Below are positions 1 to 12,601 of a stretch of 64,000 nucleotides of DNA, piece by piece (position 1 is the first letter of the stretch; each line of letters begins with the position of its first letter). A program made the translations under genes and the position numbers. The notes below the pieces were generated by a model. It ran no database searches and was not told the origin of the DNA. It worked only from the letters and a program-made list of their open reading frames with translations. This DNA is from Sphingobacteriales bacterium (GTDB lineage: Bacteria; Bacteroidota; Bacteroidia; Chitinophagales; UBA2359). The stretch spans positions 1 through 64,000 of the forward strand of contig JADKCK010000013.1 of NCBI GenBank assembly GCA_016718845.1, in the 5' to 3' direction.

Positions 1-3000
1 ACTTGCTACCGTGCTACAACCATTGGCGGCTGTGACAGTCACGCTGTAGGTACCCGCATTCGTAGCTGTTAGGTTTTGGGTGGTTTCGCTATTGCTCCAT
101 GCAAATGTAGAACCGTTGCTGGTCAATGTCAAAGCACCATTGTAGGGTGCAGTACAATTATTGTTCGCGGTCGGGGCAATAGATGCCGTCGGTAGGGTTG
201 GAGTGTTTGCTATCGTGCCGCTTGCTACGGTGCTACAACCATTGGCACCAGTCACCGTCACGGTATAAGTACCTGCATTCGTAGCTGTTAGGTTTTGGGT
301 GGTTTCGCTATTGCTCCATGCAAATGTAGAACCATCACTGGTCAATGTCAAAGCTCCATTGTAGGGTGCAGTACAATTATTGTTCGCAGTTGGGGCAATA
401 GATGCCGTGGGTAAGATTGGGGTGTTTGTTATCGTGCCGCTTGCTACGGTGCTACAACCATTGGCACCAGTCACGGTAACGGTGTAGGTACCACCATTGG
501 CGGCACTTAGGGTGGCATTCGTGCTGCCTCCCGTCCATAAATAACCTACTCCTACTCCTGTCGGAGCAGTAACAGATAGGCTACCATTGTAAGGTGCAAC
601 GCAATTGGTGTTGTCGGTTGGGGTGGATAGGGTGACAACTGGTAAGATTGGGGTATTTGCTATCGTGCCGCTTGCTACGGTGCTACAACCATTGGCACCA
701 GTCACCGTCACGGTATAAGTACCCGCATTCGTAGCTGTTAGGTTTTGGGTGGTTTCGCTATTGCTCCATGCAAATGTAGAACCGTTGCTGGTCAATGTCA
801 AAGCTCCATTGTAGGGTGCAGTACAATTATTGTTCGCAGTCGGGGCAATAGATGCCGTCGGTAGGGTTGGGGTGTTTGCTATCGTGCCGCTCGATGTAGC
901 GGTACAACCATTCGCACCAGTCACCGTCACGGTATAAGTACCCGCATTCGTAGCTGTTAGGTTTTGGGTGGTTTCGCTATTGCTCCATGCAAATGTAGAA
1001 CCATCACTGGTCAATGTCAAAGCTCCGTTGTAGGGTGCAGTACAATTATTGTTCGCGGTCGGGGCAATAGATGCCGTCGGTAAGGTTGGTGTGTTGCTTA
1101 TCGTGCCGCTCGATGTAGCGGTACAACCATTGGCAGCTGTGACAGTCACGCTGTAGGTGCCACCATTGGCGGCACTTAGGGTGGCATTCGTGCTGCCTCC
1201 CGTCCATAAATAACCTACACCTACTCCTGTCGGTGCAGTAACAGATAGGCTACCATTGTAAGGTGCAACGCAATTGGTGTTGTCGGTTGGGGTGGATAGG
1301 GTCACAATTGGTAGGGTTGGGGTATTTGCTATCGTGCCGCTTGCTACGGTGCTACAACCATTGGCACCAGTCACCGTCACGGTATAAGTACCCGCATTCG
1401 TAGCTGTTAGGTTTTGGGTGATTTCGCTATTGCTCCATGCAAATGTAGAACCATCACTGGTCAATGTCAAAGCTCCATTGTAGGGTGCAGTACAATTATT
1501 GTTTGCAGTCGGGGCAATAGATGCCGTCGGTAAGGTTGGGGTGTTTGCTATCGTGCCGCTTGCTACAGTGGTACAACCATTGGCACCAGTCACCGTTACG
1601 GTATAAGTACCCGCATTCGTAGCTGTTAGGTTTTGGGTGGTTTCGCTATTGCTCCATGCAAATGTAGAACCATCACTGGTCAATGTCAAAGCTCCATTGT
1701 AGGGTGCAGTACAATTATTGTTCGCAGTCGGGGCAATAGATGCCGTCGGTAAGATTGGGGTGTTGCTTATCGTGCCGCTTGCTACGGTGCTACAACCATT
1801 GGCACCAGTCACCGTCACGGTATAAGTACCCGCATTCGTAGCTGTTAGGTTTTGGGTAGTTTCGCTATTGCTCCATGCAAATGTAGAACCATCACTGGTC
1901 AATGTCAAAGCTCCATTGTAGGGTGCAGTACAATTATTGTTCGCAGTCGGGGCAATAGATGCCGTCGGTAGGGTTGGGATGTTGCTTATCGTGCCGCTCG
2001 ATGTAGCGGTACAACCATTGGCAGCTGTTACGGTCACGGTATAAGTACCTGCATTGGCGGCACTTAGGGTGGCATTCGTACTGCCTCCCGTCCATAAATA
2101 ACCTACACCTACTCCTGTTGGAGCCGTAACAGATAGGCTACCATTGTAAGGTGCAACGCAATTGGTGTTGTCGGTTGGGGTGGATAGGGTCCAATTGGTA
2201 GGGTTGGAGTGTTTGCTTATCGTGCCACTTGCTACCGTGCTACAACCATTGGCGGCTGTGACAGTCACGCTGTAGGTACCCGCATTCGTAGCTGTTAGGT
2301 TTTGGGTGGTTTCGCTATTGCTCCATGCAAATGTAGAACCGTTGCTGGTCAATGTCAAAGCACCGTTGTAAGGGGCTGTACAATTATTGTTCGCAGTTGG
2401 GGCAATAGATGCCGTCGGTAGGGTTGGGATGTTGCTTATCGTGCCGCTCGATGTAGCGGTACAACCATTGGCACCAGTCACCGTCACGGTATAAGTACCC
2501 GCATTCGTAGCTGTTAGGTTTTGGGTAGTTTCGCTATTGCTCCATGCAAATGTAGAACCATCACTGGTCAATGTCAAAGCTCCATTGTAGGGTGCAGTAC
2601 AATTATTGTTCGCAGTCGGGGCAATAGATGCCGTCGGTAAGGTTGGGGTGTTGCTTATCGTGCCGCTTGCTACCGTGCTACAACCATTGGCACCAGTCAC
2701 CGTCACGGTATAAGTACCCGCATTCGTAGCTGTTAGGTTTTGGGTGGTTTCGCTATTGCTCCATGCAAATGTAGAACCATCACTGGTCAATGTCAAAGCT
2801 CCATTGTAGGGTGCAGTACAATTATTGTTCGCAGTCGGGGCAATAGATGCCGTCGGTAGGGTTGGGGTGTTTGTTATCGTGCTGCTTGCTGTAGCGGTAC
2901 AACCATTGGCACCAGTCACGGTAACGGTGTAGGTACTACCATTGGCGGCACTTAGAGTGGCATTTGTGCTGCCTCCCGTCCATAAATAACCTACTCCTAC

Positions 3001-5765
3001 TCCTGTCGGAGCAGTAACAGATAGGCTGCCATTGTAAGGTGCAACGCAATTGGTGTTGTCGGTTGGGGTGGATAGGGTGACAACTGGTAAGGTTGGAGTG
3101 TTTGCTATCGTGCCGCTCGATGTAGCGGTACAACCATTGGCAGCTGTGACCGTCACGGTATAAGTACCCGCATTCGTAGCTGTTAGGTTTTGGGTAGTTT
3201 CGCTATTGCTCCATGCAAATGTAGAACCATCACTGGTCAATGTCAAAGCTCCATTGTAGGGTGCAGTACAATTATTGTTCGCAGTCGGGGCAATAGATGC
3301 CGTCGGTAGGGTTGGGATGTTTGCTATCGTGCCGCTCGATGTAGCGGTACAACCATTGGCAGCTGTGACAGTAACGGTATAAGTACCTGCATTCGTAGCT
3401 GTTAGGTTTTGGGTGGTTTCGCTATTGCTCCATGCAAATGTAGAACCATCACTGCTCAATGTCAAAGCTCCATTGTAGGGTGCCGTACAATTATTGTTCG
3501 CAGTTGGGGCAATAGATGCCGTGGGTAAGATTGGAGTGTTTGCTATCGTGCCGCTCGATGTAGCGGTACAACCATTGCAGCTGTTACGGTCACGGTATAA
3601 GTACCCGCATTCGTAGCTGTTAGGTTTTGGGTGATTTCGCTATTGCTCCATGCAAATGTAGAACCATCACTGGTCAATGTCAAAGCTCCATTGTAGGGTG
3701 CAGTACAATTGTTGTTCGCAGTCGGGGTAATAGATGCCGTGGGTAAGGTTGGGGTGTTTGCTATCGTGCCGCTCGATGTAGCGGTACAACCATTGGCAGC
3801 TGTTACGGTCACGGTATAAGTACCCGCATTCGTAGCTGTTAGGTTTTGGGTGGTTTCGCTATTGCTCCATGCAAATGTAGAACCATCACTGGTCAATGTC
3901 AAAGCTCCATTGTAGGGTGCCGTACAATTATTGTTCGCAGTTGGGGCAATAGATGCCGTGGGTAAGATTGGGGTGTTTGCTTATCGTGCCGCTCGATGTA
4001 GCGGTACAACCATTGGCTGTCACGGTCACGGTATAAGTACCACCATTGGCGGCACTTAGGGTGGCATTTGTGCTGCCTCCCGTCCATAAAGCCTAACCCA
4101 CTCCTGTTGGTCAAGTAACAGATAGGCTACCATTGTAAGGTGCAATGCAATTGTTGTTCTCGGTTGGGGTGGATAGGGTCACAATTGGTAAGGTTGGGGT
4201 GTTTGCTATCGTGCCGCTCGATGTAGCGGTACAACCATTCGCACCAGTCACCGTCACGGTATAAGTACCCGCATTCGTAGCTGTTAGGTTTTGGGTGGTT
4301 TCGCTATTGCTCCATGCAAATGTAGAACCATCACTGGTCAATGTCAAAGCTCCATTGTAGGGTGCAGTACAATTATTGTTCGCAGTCGGGGCAATAGATG
4401 CCGTGGGTAAGATTGGGGTGTTTGCTATCGTGCCGCTCGATGTAGCGGTACAACCATTGGCAGCTGTGACAGTCACGCTGTAGGTACCACCATTGGCGGC
4501 ACTTAGGGTGGCATTCGTGCTGCCTCCCGTCCATAAATAACCTACTCCTACTCCTGTCGGTGCAGTAACAGATAGGCTACCATTGTAAGGTGCAACGCAA
4601 TTGTTGTTGTCGGTTGGGGTGGATAGGGTGACAATTGGTAAGGTTGGGGTGTTTGTTATCGTGCCGCTCGATGTAGCGGTACAACCATTCGCACCAGTCA
4701 CCGTCACGGTATAAGTACCCGCATTCGTAGCTGTTAGGTTTTGGGTGGTTTCGCTATTGCTCCATGCAAATGTAGAACCATCACTGGTCAATGTCAAAGC
4801 TCCATTGTAGGGTGCCGTACAATTATTGTTCGCAGTGGGGGCAATAGATGCCGTCGGTAGGGTTGGGATGTTTGCTATCGTGCCGCTCGATGTAGCGGTA
4901 CAACCATTGGCAGCTGTGACAGTCACGCTGTAGGTACCACCATTGGCGGCACTTAGGGTGGCATTCGTGCTGCCTCCCGTCCATAAATAACCTACTCCTA
5001 CTCCTGTCGGTGTAGTAACAGATAGGCTACCATTGTAAGGTGCAACGCAATTGTTGTTGTCGGTTGGGGTGGATAGGGTCACAATTGGTAGGGTTGGGGT
5101 ATTTGCTATCGTGCCGCTCGATGTAGTGCTACAACCATTCGCACCAGTCACCGTCACGGTATAAGTACCCGCATTGGTAGCTGTTAGGTTTTGGGTGGTT
5201 TCGCTATTGCTCCATGCAAATGTAGAACCATCACTGCTCAATGTCAAAGCTCCATTGTAGGGTGCAGTACAATTATTGTTCGCAGTTGGGGCAATAGATG
5301 CCGTGGGTAAGATTGGGGTGTTTGCTATCGTGCTGCTTGCTACTGTGCTACAACCATTGGCAGCTGTTACGGTCACGGTATAAGTACCCGCATTGGTAGC
5401 TGTTAGGTTTTGGGTGGTTTCGCTATTGCTCCATGCAAATGTAGAACCATCACTGGTCAATGTCAAAGCTCCATTGTAGGGTGCAGTACAATTATTGTTC
5501 GCAGTCGGGGCAATAGATGCCGTGGGTAAGATTGGGGTGTTTGCTATCGTGCCGCTCGATGTAGCGGTACAACCATTGGCAGCTGTTACGGTCACGGTAT
5601 AAGTACCCGCATTCGTAGCTGTTAGGTTTTGGGTGGTTTCGCTATTGCTCCATGCAAATGTAGAACCATCACTGGTCAATGTCAAAGCTCCATTGTAAGG
5701 TGCAGTACAATTATTGTTCGCAGTGGGGGCAATAGATGCTGTCGGTAAAACAATGTTTTGGGTCA
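1..5765 (-). repeat. Tandem array of ~26 repeats (219 bp type A, 231 bp type B)
   Basis: The start of a common motif (ATCGTGCCGC on the plus strand) recurs at 212, 431, 662, 881, 1100, 1331, 1550, 1769, 1988, 2219, 2438, 2657, 2876, 3107, 3326, 3545, 3763, 3983, 4208, 4427, 4658, 4877, 5108, 5327 and 5546. Spacing is 219 bp (73 aa, type A) or 231 bp (77 aa, type B). Type A encodes SNSETTQNLTATNAGTYTVT, close to SprB-repeat/PKD modules. Type B carries GVGVGYLWTGGSTNATLSAA instead. Three intervals (218, 220 and 225 bp) mark indels. Copies are nearly identical at DNA level, which implies recent duplication or gene conversion. The array continues beyond the left edge. Confidence 0.95.
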
Positions 5766-8399
5766 CGCTCACACTCTCCGTATCGGTACAACCGTTGGCA
5801 GCTGTTACCGTAACCGTATAGGTGTTGGGCGTGGATATGGTGCTGGTGTTCGTTGCACTAAATCCACTGCCAAAGTTGTAGCTTGTGCCGCCACCTGCGG
5901 TTAATATGCTTGATGTGTTGGTGCAATTTAGGTTATTGGCACTTGTTAGGGTGGCTGTTGGCAGAATCAATGTTGTTACTGTTGCATTTGCAGTAGCTGT
6001 ACAGCCTGTTGCTGCCGTTGCGGTAACCGTATACGTAAGTGTGCCCCCGCTTGCCCCTGCATTAGCCGTTGCTGCAATAGTTCCACTAGCAGTACCGGGT
6101 GTGGCACTAGCGGGCGAACTTGATGCCGTACCTGTGGCAGTACTGCTCCATGCTATTGTACCTATGTTGGTATTATAAGCAATATTTGTAATTTGTCCGT
6201 TACAAGCGTTAGGTGTATTATTAGTTAGGGCTAAGATGGGTAAAGGATTGATAGTGACGTTGGCAGTAGCTGTTCCGACACAAGCATTGCCATCTGTGAC
6301 CGTTACACTTATGGTGCCACTTGCTCCGCTTCCCCAAGTAACGGTAGCACTATTGTTGGTTGCTCCGCCGCCTGCTGTTATTGATCCACCACTTATACTC
6401 CAATTATAACTACTGTAAGTGTTTGATAAAGTGTAAGTTACACCTGTTGCATTAGCACATACGGTAGTTGTTGGTGTATTAAATGCAGGTGTTGGTAACG
6501 GATTAATGGTAACGGCATGAGTATCTGTAGCTGTACAACTATTAACATCGCTTACAGTTACGGTATAAGTTGTAGCAGCCGTTACATTGTTGTAAGTAGC
6601 AGTAGCTGCTGTTCCTCCGCTATTAGACCATGTATAGCTGCTATAAGGTATCGAAGTTGATAGCGTGAGGTTTGTACTACTACAAATACTTGTAGGGGCT
6701 ACAATAGTAGGTGTTGGATTAGGATTGACCGTAACTGTAACCGATTGGCAAGTAGTGGCATTGGAACACGCATCTACATAGCGCACATAATAGGTAGTTG
6801 TGGTGGTGGGCGATGCAATAACTAAGGGGTTGCCTGTGCCCGCTGATGTGCCTCCACAACTGCCCGAAAACCATTGCACGGTTTGCCCAACGCCACCTGT
6901 TGTGCTTAGACTGATGTTTCCTGCATCATCGGCACAAAAATTATTGCGGTCGACAGTTGGGACACCAGGTGCCTGTGGAGCGGGTGTAACGGTGACTCCC
7001 AAGTGTAGTCAACTGCGCAGTTATTGGCTGTTCCAATAGTAACGGTATAAGTAACCGTTGCATTGGTGGTTCCGCTATTGACCAAAACATCTGATATATT
7101 GCCAATTCCACTGACTGTGTTACCCGTTACAGTGGGACTATTTGTTTCAGAACTATAAGTACTAATAGCAAATGTTCCTGTGGGTGTGTACGAAGCTGTT
7201 TGTCCCGAACAAATCGTAGTGGCTGTGGGTGGATTGCTTAAAGTTGGTAACGGTGCTACACTAATAGCTGTTGTTGCAGTGGCGGTACAGTTATTTTCAT
7301 CGGTAGCTGTTACGGTTACGGTATAAGTGCCACTAGATAAAGATGTTGCATTAAAAACTGGGTTTTGGATATTCGTTGCATTTAGATAAGTGCCAGTTGC
7401 CCATGAATAACTAGCTATAGCCCCTGTTCCTGCAATAGCATTGGCATCGAGCTGTAGGGTTTGCCCTGCACATACAGTTCCTGGACTTGGTATAGCAGTA
7501 ACGGTTGGCGGAGCATTGACGTTGATAGTTACCGTATTGCTGGTGCTTGATGGACATTGACCACCAATTACGTTTCTTACATAATTATATGTACCAGCAG
7601 TTAAAAGCGGTGGGTTGTAATCTTCGCTTGTTGCTCCTGCAATGTTTGTTCCGTTGAGTTGCCATTGATATTGTGTTGGGCAGAGTCCGCCTGTGGGTAG
7701 CGCGCCATTAAGTTGGCAGGGTCGCCTGTCGAACAAAAAGCAACTATACGCAGGTGGTGTAATAGTGTTGTTGTTGATAGTAGGTTCAACTGTAATGGTT
7801 GGCATAGACAGAATCGACCATCCGCAACAACGGTCTTGGACACGTAGGCGGATTTGGTACGTTATTGGACAAGACGTAGCATTGGGCAGGGTGACTGAGC
7901 CGGGGTCTTCGACGTTAAAAGTATAGGTTGGTGTAGGATTAGTACTTACACCAGTGACAGGTTGTGCTTGTATTGTCCACTCAAAAGCTGTAGATGTTGA
8001 AGGACTATTAGGGTCGCAACCGAGTGTTATGGGTGTACCTACACAAATATTGGTAGGTATAGTTGGATTGAATGCGGGCGGGGTTCTTGTTGTCCCTATA
8101 TATAGATATTCGTTGAGGGTATTTCCAATGACTAAGGTCTTGAAACCTGTGCTTGTATAGTAGGCTGATATAGGCGAACTTGTAGTGTAGGTTGTTGTTG
8201 AATTGGTTATGTTATTGACCAAAGCACCGCCTGTGCCAAGATTGGAATAAGCACCGCTTGCCCAAGACATGGGTATGTCGGAATTGGTACAACCGTGTGA
8301 TATAGTAGCAGTGTAGCCGCCCACGAGCGGTACGCCTCCGCCAGATGTTGAGGAGTTGACTGTGATAGCGGGAGAATTATTGAGTGATGGACTAATACC

Positions 8400-9240
8400 A
8401 GAATTTTGTATTCCGATGGCGTAACGTAGTCCGTTGGTGCCATTACCGCCATTACCGCCATTACCGCCATTACCACCTTTGCCACCATCACCGCCATCAT
8501 CGCATTGTAAAGTGCCATTGGGTCCTGCACCGCCTGCTCCACCTGCTCCACCTATGCCTGCTGTACCTGCTGTACCCGCTGTACCTGTATTAATTTGCGT
8601 TTGATTTACAGAAGCGCCTGTACCTGAACTAGCCTGTAACGAAAAGCCCGAAGGTAGATCCACCGCCACGCACCAGTAGCTGCACCGCCGCCGCCGCCGC
8701 CACCGCCACCGCCGCTTCCGCCAGCACCAGCGTCATCGCAGCAGATAGTCTCATCCTTCCAAGAACCACCGCCGCCGCCCTTGCCGCCGCCGCCGCCAAA
8801 ACCTGGCGTACCATTGGTGCCGTAACTTGGCGTATAGTAGCCAGCTGCGTTGTAGGATGCTGCAACGGTTGTTCCATTGGTTCCCGCTGTGCCTACTGAG
8901 CCATTAGTTCCTGCCGCGCCATTTGCCCCACTGCTACCTGTACCGCCGCCGCCGCCAGTAGTTCCTCCTGCGCCACCACTTGCTCCACTACCATCTGATC
9001 CATTAGATCCTCCAAGTCCATTTCCAGCTCCACTATTATCATCACCTCCTTTCCCACCATAGCCACCATTTCCGCCAGCCGTTCCGTTGCCTGAGGACCA
9101 GTACCTGCGATTCCGACAGTACCTCCAGTGCCTCCTGCCCCACCAGTATCACCTCCTGATGCACAGCCTCCTGTACCTCCAGTGGTACCTGCACCGCCAT
9201 TGCCACCTGCCGTTCCGTTGCTACCAGAACTTCCATTAGT
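8400..9240 (-). other. Glycine-rich (PGRS-like) segment of the giant protein
   Basis: In the frame that continues the beta-helix, this stretch encodes long Gly/Asn/Ala/Thr runs such as GGNGGNGGNGGNGTNG and GGTGGCASGGDTGGAGG. Two Cys-Asp-Asp motifs (CDDAGAGG, CDDGGDGG) look like a duplication. GC content is clearly higher than in the neighbouring genes. Opposite-strand and shifted frames give spurious Ala/Pro-rich ORFs. Such segments are often inserted as loops in secreted beta-helix proteins; the role here is unknown. Confidence 0.7.
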
Positions 9241-11031
9241 AGCAGTACCAGATGAAATAATACAACGGTTTACGACCCAATTGGCACTTCCTCCCGATAC
9301 AAAAACTCCATAATTGGATTTACCATTTCCGCTCACGGTTTGTCCAGTTGCGGCTACGGTATTGATAGTTAGGTCTTCTAAACGCCAACCTGACACACCA
9401 ACGGCTTTGAAGCCAATTACATGAACTATGTCGTTGCTGATGGTTTCGGTGCCGCTCATATTGAAAATTACTGCACCAAACGGGGTATTAGTTTTCAGCC
9501 ACTCGCCCCTGAAAGAGCGTAATCGCCTTCGATAAATACGTTATTTGCTAAGTTGACGGGCACATTGACGTTGTAAGTTCCGCCCAAGACGCGGATGTGC
9601 ATACGCGCTCCGCCTGATGAATTGGCAAGGGTAATAGCTTGTTGTATAGTAGCTACAGGGTTGGTAGGACCGCCTGCATTGGCATCATTTCCTGTGGGTG
9701 AAACATATACATTGCCGCAGTAATCCTGAACAGTTTGGACGATACAAGTGCTAGTGGCATTAAAGCGCACAAGCATCTGCAACGGTCATAGTAATGGTGT
9801 ACGTATTAGGGGCAGCAGGAAACGTTATGTTGGTTGTTGCAGCACTTGGTGCGCTAATGGTTACGCCTGCCGATGGCGATACTGTCCAAGCATAAGAGGT
9901 AGCGTTAGCAACTGCTCCGATAGCTGGGGGTACGGGAATAGAGAAACTATAAGGCACACCTCCTACTGCACTTGCTCCACAAGCTACACTACTTATAGGA
10001 GGTGCATACGGGAAATAGGTGACACGAAAACAATCGGAAAAAACTTCTTGGTATCGAGAGCCTGCATTGGTATAACTACCTGTGCCAGTTCGGTTGCGAA
10101 TACGGCATCGGTATAGGCGCGTGCCAGGTGTTTGAGGTGGAATATAATCTTTCCAATAAGCCCCAGAAATATCTGTCCATACCAAACCAGGTGCATTGAC
10201 AGGGCAACCTGTATAGGGGTCGCCATTGTCATCACCAGTTACTGTTGTAGTTTGCCATTGGTAGAAAGTGGCTTGTTGGGCATTTACGCTCAGTGTAGTG
10301 GGTGTGCCAACGCATAACGTTCTATCGGGAGTTGTAATGGCAGCAACGGTTGGGGCGGCTTGTATCCACCTATAACGTATCCAAACTGTCCAGTTTTGAT
10401 AGCTAGTAGAACTTGCTCGAACAGGGATGTCTAAGTAGTTCCAGTAGGCAGAGTTTGTCCCAACTGACGGAATACTGTTCCGCCAATTGATAAGTCCTGT
10501 TGTCCCAAAATAGTAGGCATCATCGGCACCTATGCCCAATACACAGCCTGATGCATTATAGGCGCAATCGGGATTACAATCCTCCTCCCATAGTTCAAAC
10601 TCCATTTCAAATTCTTTAAAATTGGTTTGAGCAGTAGTGTAATTTCGGGTTAATAAGGTGGTGACGGGGTTGCCAGTGTTCCATTGTGGCCATTCTTGGG
10701 CAAGGCTAGTTATACAAGTAGCTGCTCCTGAAAAGGCAGCTAAATTGTCTCTTGCTCGCCATTTGACTCGGAGGTCTTCTACATCGGCAACACCCAAAAC
10801 GCAATTGGCTCCCCAATCATAATCACTGTCGCTGAACACGCCCATGAGTTGTACGTCCAATTGTAGGTTGCCATCTTGGTATTCAATACCGCCACTTGAT
10901 TGGTTAGTCGATACGTTGGGTAGTGGGTCTAATGGGTCAACCCAATCCCATTGGAAAGCAAATAAAACGGCGTAACTGTTTAGGTATTCTTGGATAAAAA
11001 AGAAAATAGGGCTTGAATTGCTGAAAAAGCC

Positions 11032-11039
11032 TATCTTTG
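11032..11039 (+). promoter_or_regulatory. Bacteroidota-type -7 element for IS66 transposase
   Basis: TATCTTTG fits TAnnTTTG. A TTG lies about 16 bp upstream, slightly short of the usual spacing. The transposase ATG is 31 bp downstream. Confidence 0.5.
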
Positions 11040-11069
11040 CGTCATCAATTAGCTGTTTTTCTAAAAAAG

Positions 11070-12585
11070 ATGCACAAACACAACTTATCGTCTGGCATAT
11101 TATCGTTTTTACAAGGTTTAGAGCACCGCGTCGCACTTTTGGAAAGTGCGAATGGTGTTTTAATGACAGAAAATGAGCAATTGCGAGCACAGATAAGCAT
11201 TTTAGAAGCGAAAAGCCGTGATTTAGCAGCCATCAATGCAAGTTTGTTAGGCAAGACTAACAGCTTAGAATTGGAAAATACCGACTTACGCATCCAGTTG
11301 GCTAAAAATAGTAAAAATAGCGACCTACCACCGAGTGCCGAAGGATATAAAAAAGCACCTGCCTTGCCCAAACCCAAAGGCGGGGTTCGAGGTGGCAAGT
11401 TCGACCACGAAGGTAAAACCTTAATGAAAGTAGCCACACCCGATATAATAGTGGTGCATCATGCGACAAATTGTGCCTGTTGCGGTCGGCAATTTGCTGC
11501 ATCAGAGGTAGGTTTAATTGGTCAAAAACGACAGGTGTTTGATATGCCCGAACCCAAACTTATTGTTACAGAACACCAACAAGGTGCCATTAACTGTTGT
11601 GGTAAGGTACATTGGGGCAGTTTTCCCGCACAAGTTTCAGCCCCTGTTCAATATGGCACCCGCCTGCGTGCACTGACCGTGCTGCTCAATACCCAATTTC
11701 GGATGCCCTTTGCCAAAATCGGTGAATTGACCCAAACCCTATTTGGGCAAACCGTCAATCCGAACACCATTAGCTTGTCCTTAGAGGCAGTCTACAACCT
11801 GCTTGAACCCGTCATGGAGGCACTCATTGTGCTCTTATTGCAGTGCAAAGTGGTGCATTTGGACGAGACAGGGATGCGTGTGGAAGGTTCGCTGCATTGG
11901 TTTCATACGGCATGTAACGAGTTCTATTCCTATATCTTTGTGCATAAAAGGCGTGGCAAGGCGGCAATTGAGAGCGAGGAGTCGTTTATGCGGCATAAAT
12001 TTAAACATTATGCGGTGCACGACTGCTGGAAGGCATACTTTGCCTTCGATGGCTGTTTGCACGCCTTGTGTGGCACATCTGCTCCGCGAACTTACCGCCT
12101 TGATTGAAAAAGGCAGTAATTGGGCAGAAAAGATGCACCTATTTCTCCTAGAACTGTATCAAGCCAGTGATAAAGGCAATAGTATCGCCCCAGAAACCAT
12201 AAACGGCAAAAAATGGACAGAGGAATACGACCAAATCTGTCAGGCAGCCGAAAAAGAAGAACCGCCGCCTACGCCCACCACAAAAGGCAAGGCTAAGTGT
12301 ACCAAAGGGCGCAATCTGCTCCATCGTCTTGTTTCGCACAAGGCGGCAGTCGTTGCGTTTGCTACCGTAAAGGAGGTACCTTTTACCAACAATTGTGCCG
12401 AGCAAAACATTCGACACGTAAAGGTAAAACAAAAAGTAGCCATGTCGTTCCGAACCTTTCACGGAGCACAGGTCTATGCGCGTATTCAATCGTTTATCGC
12501 TACTGCTCGAAAACTCAAACAAAATATTTTCCAAGAACTATGCAACCTCTTTAATGGTAATGCATACTCTTTTCAAAGTACCTAA
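11070..12585 (+). CDS. tnpC: IS66 family transposase (frameshifted)
   Basis: This is the DDE transposase of the surrounding element. The N-terminal ~75 residues are a Leu/Glu-rich coiled coil (leucine zipper), followed by the IS66-typical KNSKNSDLPPSAEGYKK stretch. A Cys-rich zinc-binding part comes next (NCACCGRQF). The catalytic core has VVHLDETGMRVEG with the first Asp, AVHDCWKAYF with the second, and NNCAEQNIRHVKVKQKV with the Glu. The start ATG at 11070 follows a TATCTTTG promoter at 11032. One frameshift near 12070-12080 (loss of a GT in a GTGTG run; the expected reading is ALCVAHLLRELT) splits it into 11070-12107 and an in-frame continuation to 12585. The frameshift may be a sequencing error, in which case the enzyme is intact. 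Confidence 0.93.
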
Positions 12586-12601
12586 ACAGTTACAAAACGG
12601 C

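Larger units (their letters stand above)
1..10971 (-). pseudogene. Giant SprB/PKD-repeat surface protein, main part (C-terminus off window)
   Basis: This is the body of a very large secreted or cell-surface protein. Its N-terminus lies beyond the IS66 element at 12602-13262, and its C-terminus runs past base 1. Reading from the N-terminal side: a unique region rich in Trp and Asp (10971-10400); Ig-like segments; a right-handed beta-helix start with the motif YVSPTGNDANAGG (about 9700); more beta-helix around 9460-9240; a glycine-rich insert (9240-8400); PKD/Ig-like domains with repeated YTVTV strands (8400-5770); then the tandem repeat block. Long open stretches are 9760-10963, 9495-9782, 8893-9459, 6906-8669 and 4111-7002. 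They are joined by one-base frameshifts that look like sequencing indels. The repeats resemble SprB/PKD-type modules of gliding adhesins and T9SS cargo. A T9SS sorting domain would be expected at the missing C-terminus (inference). The IS66 insertion is a real interruption. Confidence 0.8.
10972..12593 (+). mobile_element. IS66-family insertion sequence, single-transposase type
   Basis: The element begins GTAACTGTTTAGGTA and ends with the inverted copy TACCTAAACAGTTAC, so the terminal inverted repeat is 15 bp. It starts with GTAA as IS66 elements do. It is flanked by a perfect 8-bp direct repeat AAAACGGC at 10964-10971 and 12594-12601, the duplication length typical of IS66. Length is 1622 bp and it carries only tnpC, without the tnpA/tnpB accessory genes. 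It sits in the coding region of the giant minus-strand protein. Intact ends and a perfect duplication indicate a recent insertion. Confidence 0.95.

Noticed and set aside
1..5765. CRISPR array
   Set aside because: Periods of 219/231 bp with whole units conserved and translated; no short repeat with unique spacers.
5885..6178. Plus-strand ORF opposite the giant gene
   Set aside because: Val/Ala-rich shadow of the minus-strand repeat protein, no family features.
8629..8877. Ala/Val-rich minus-strand ORF
   Set aside because: It is a shifted frame of the Gly-rich segment; the real frame reads GGGGGKGGGGGSWKDE and continues both sides.
8877..9313. Proline/alanine-rich plus-strand ORFs (8877-9062, 9128-9313)
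   Set aside because: Complement of the glycine-rich coding strand; composition fully explained by that.
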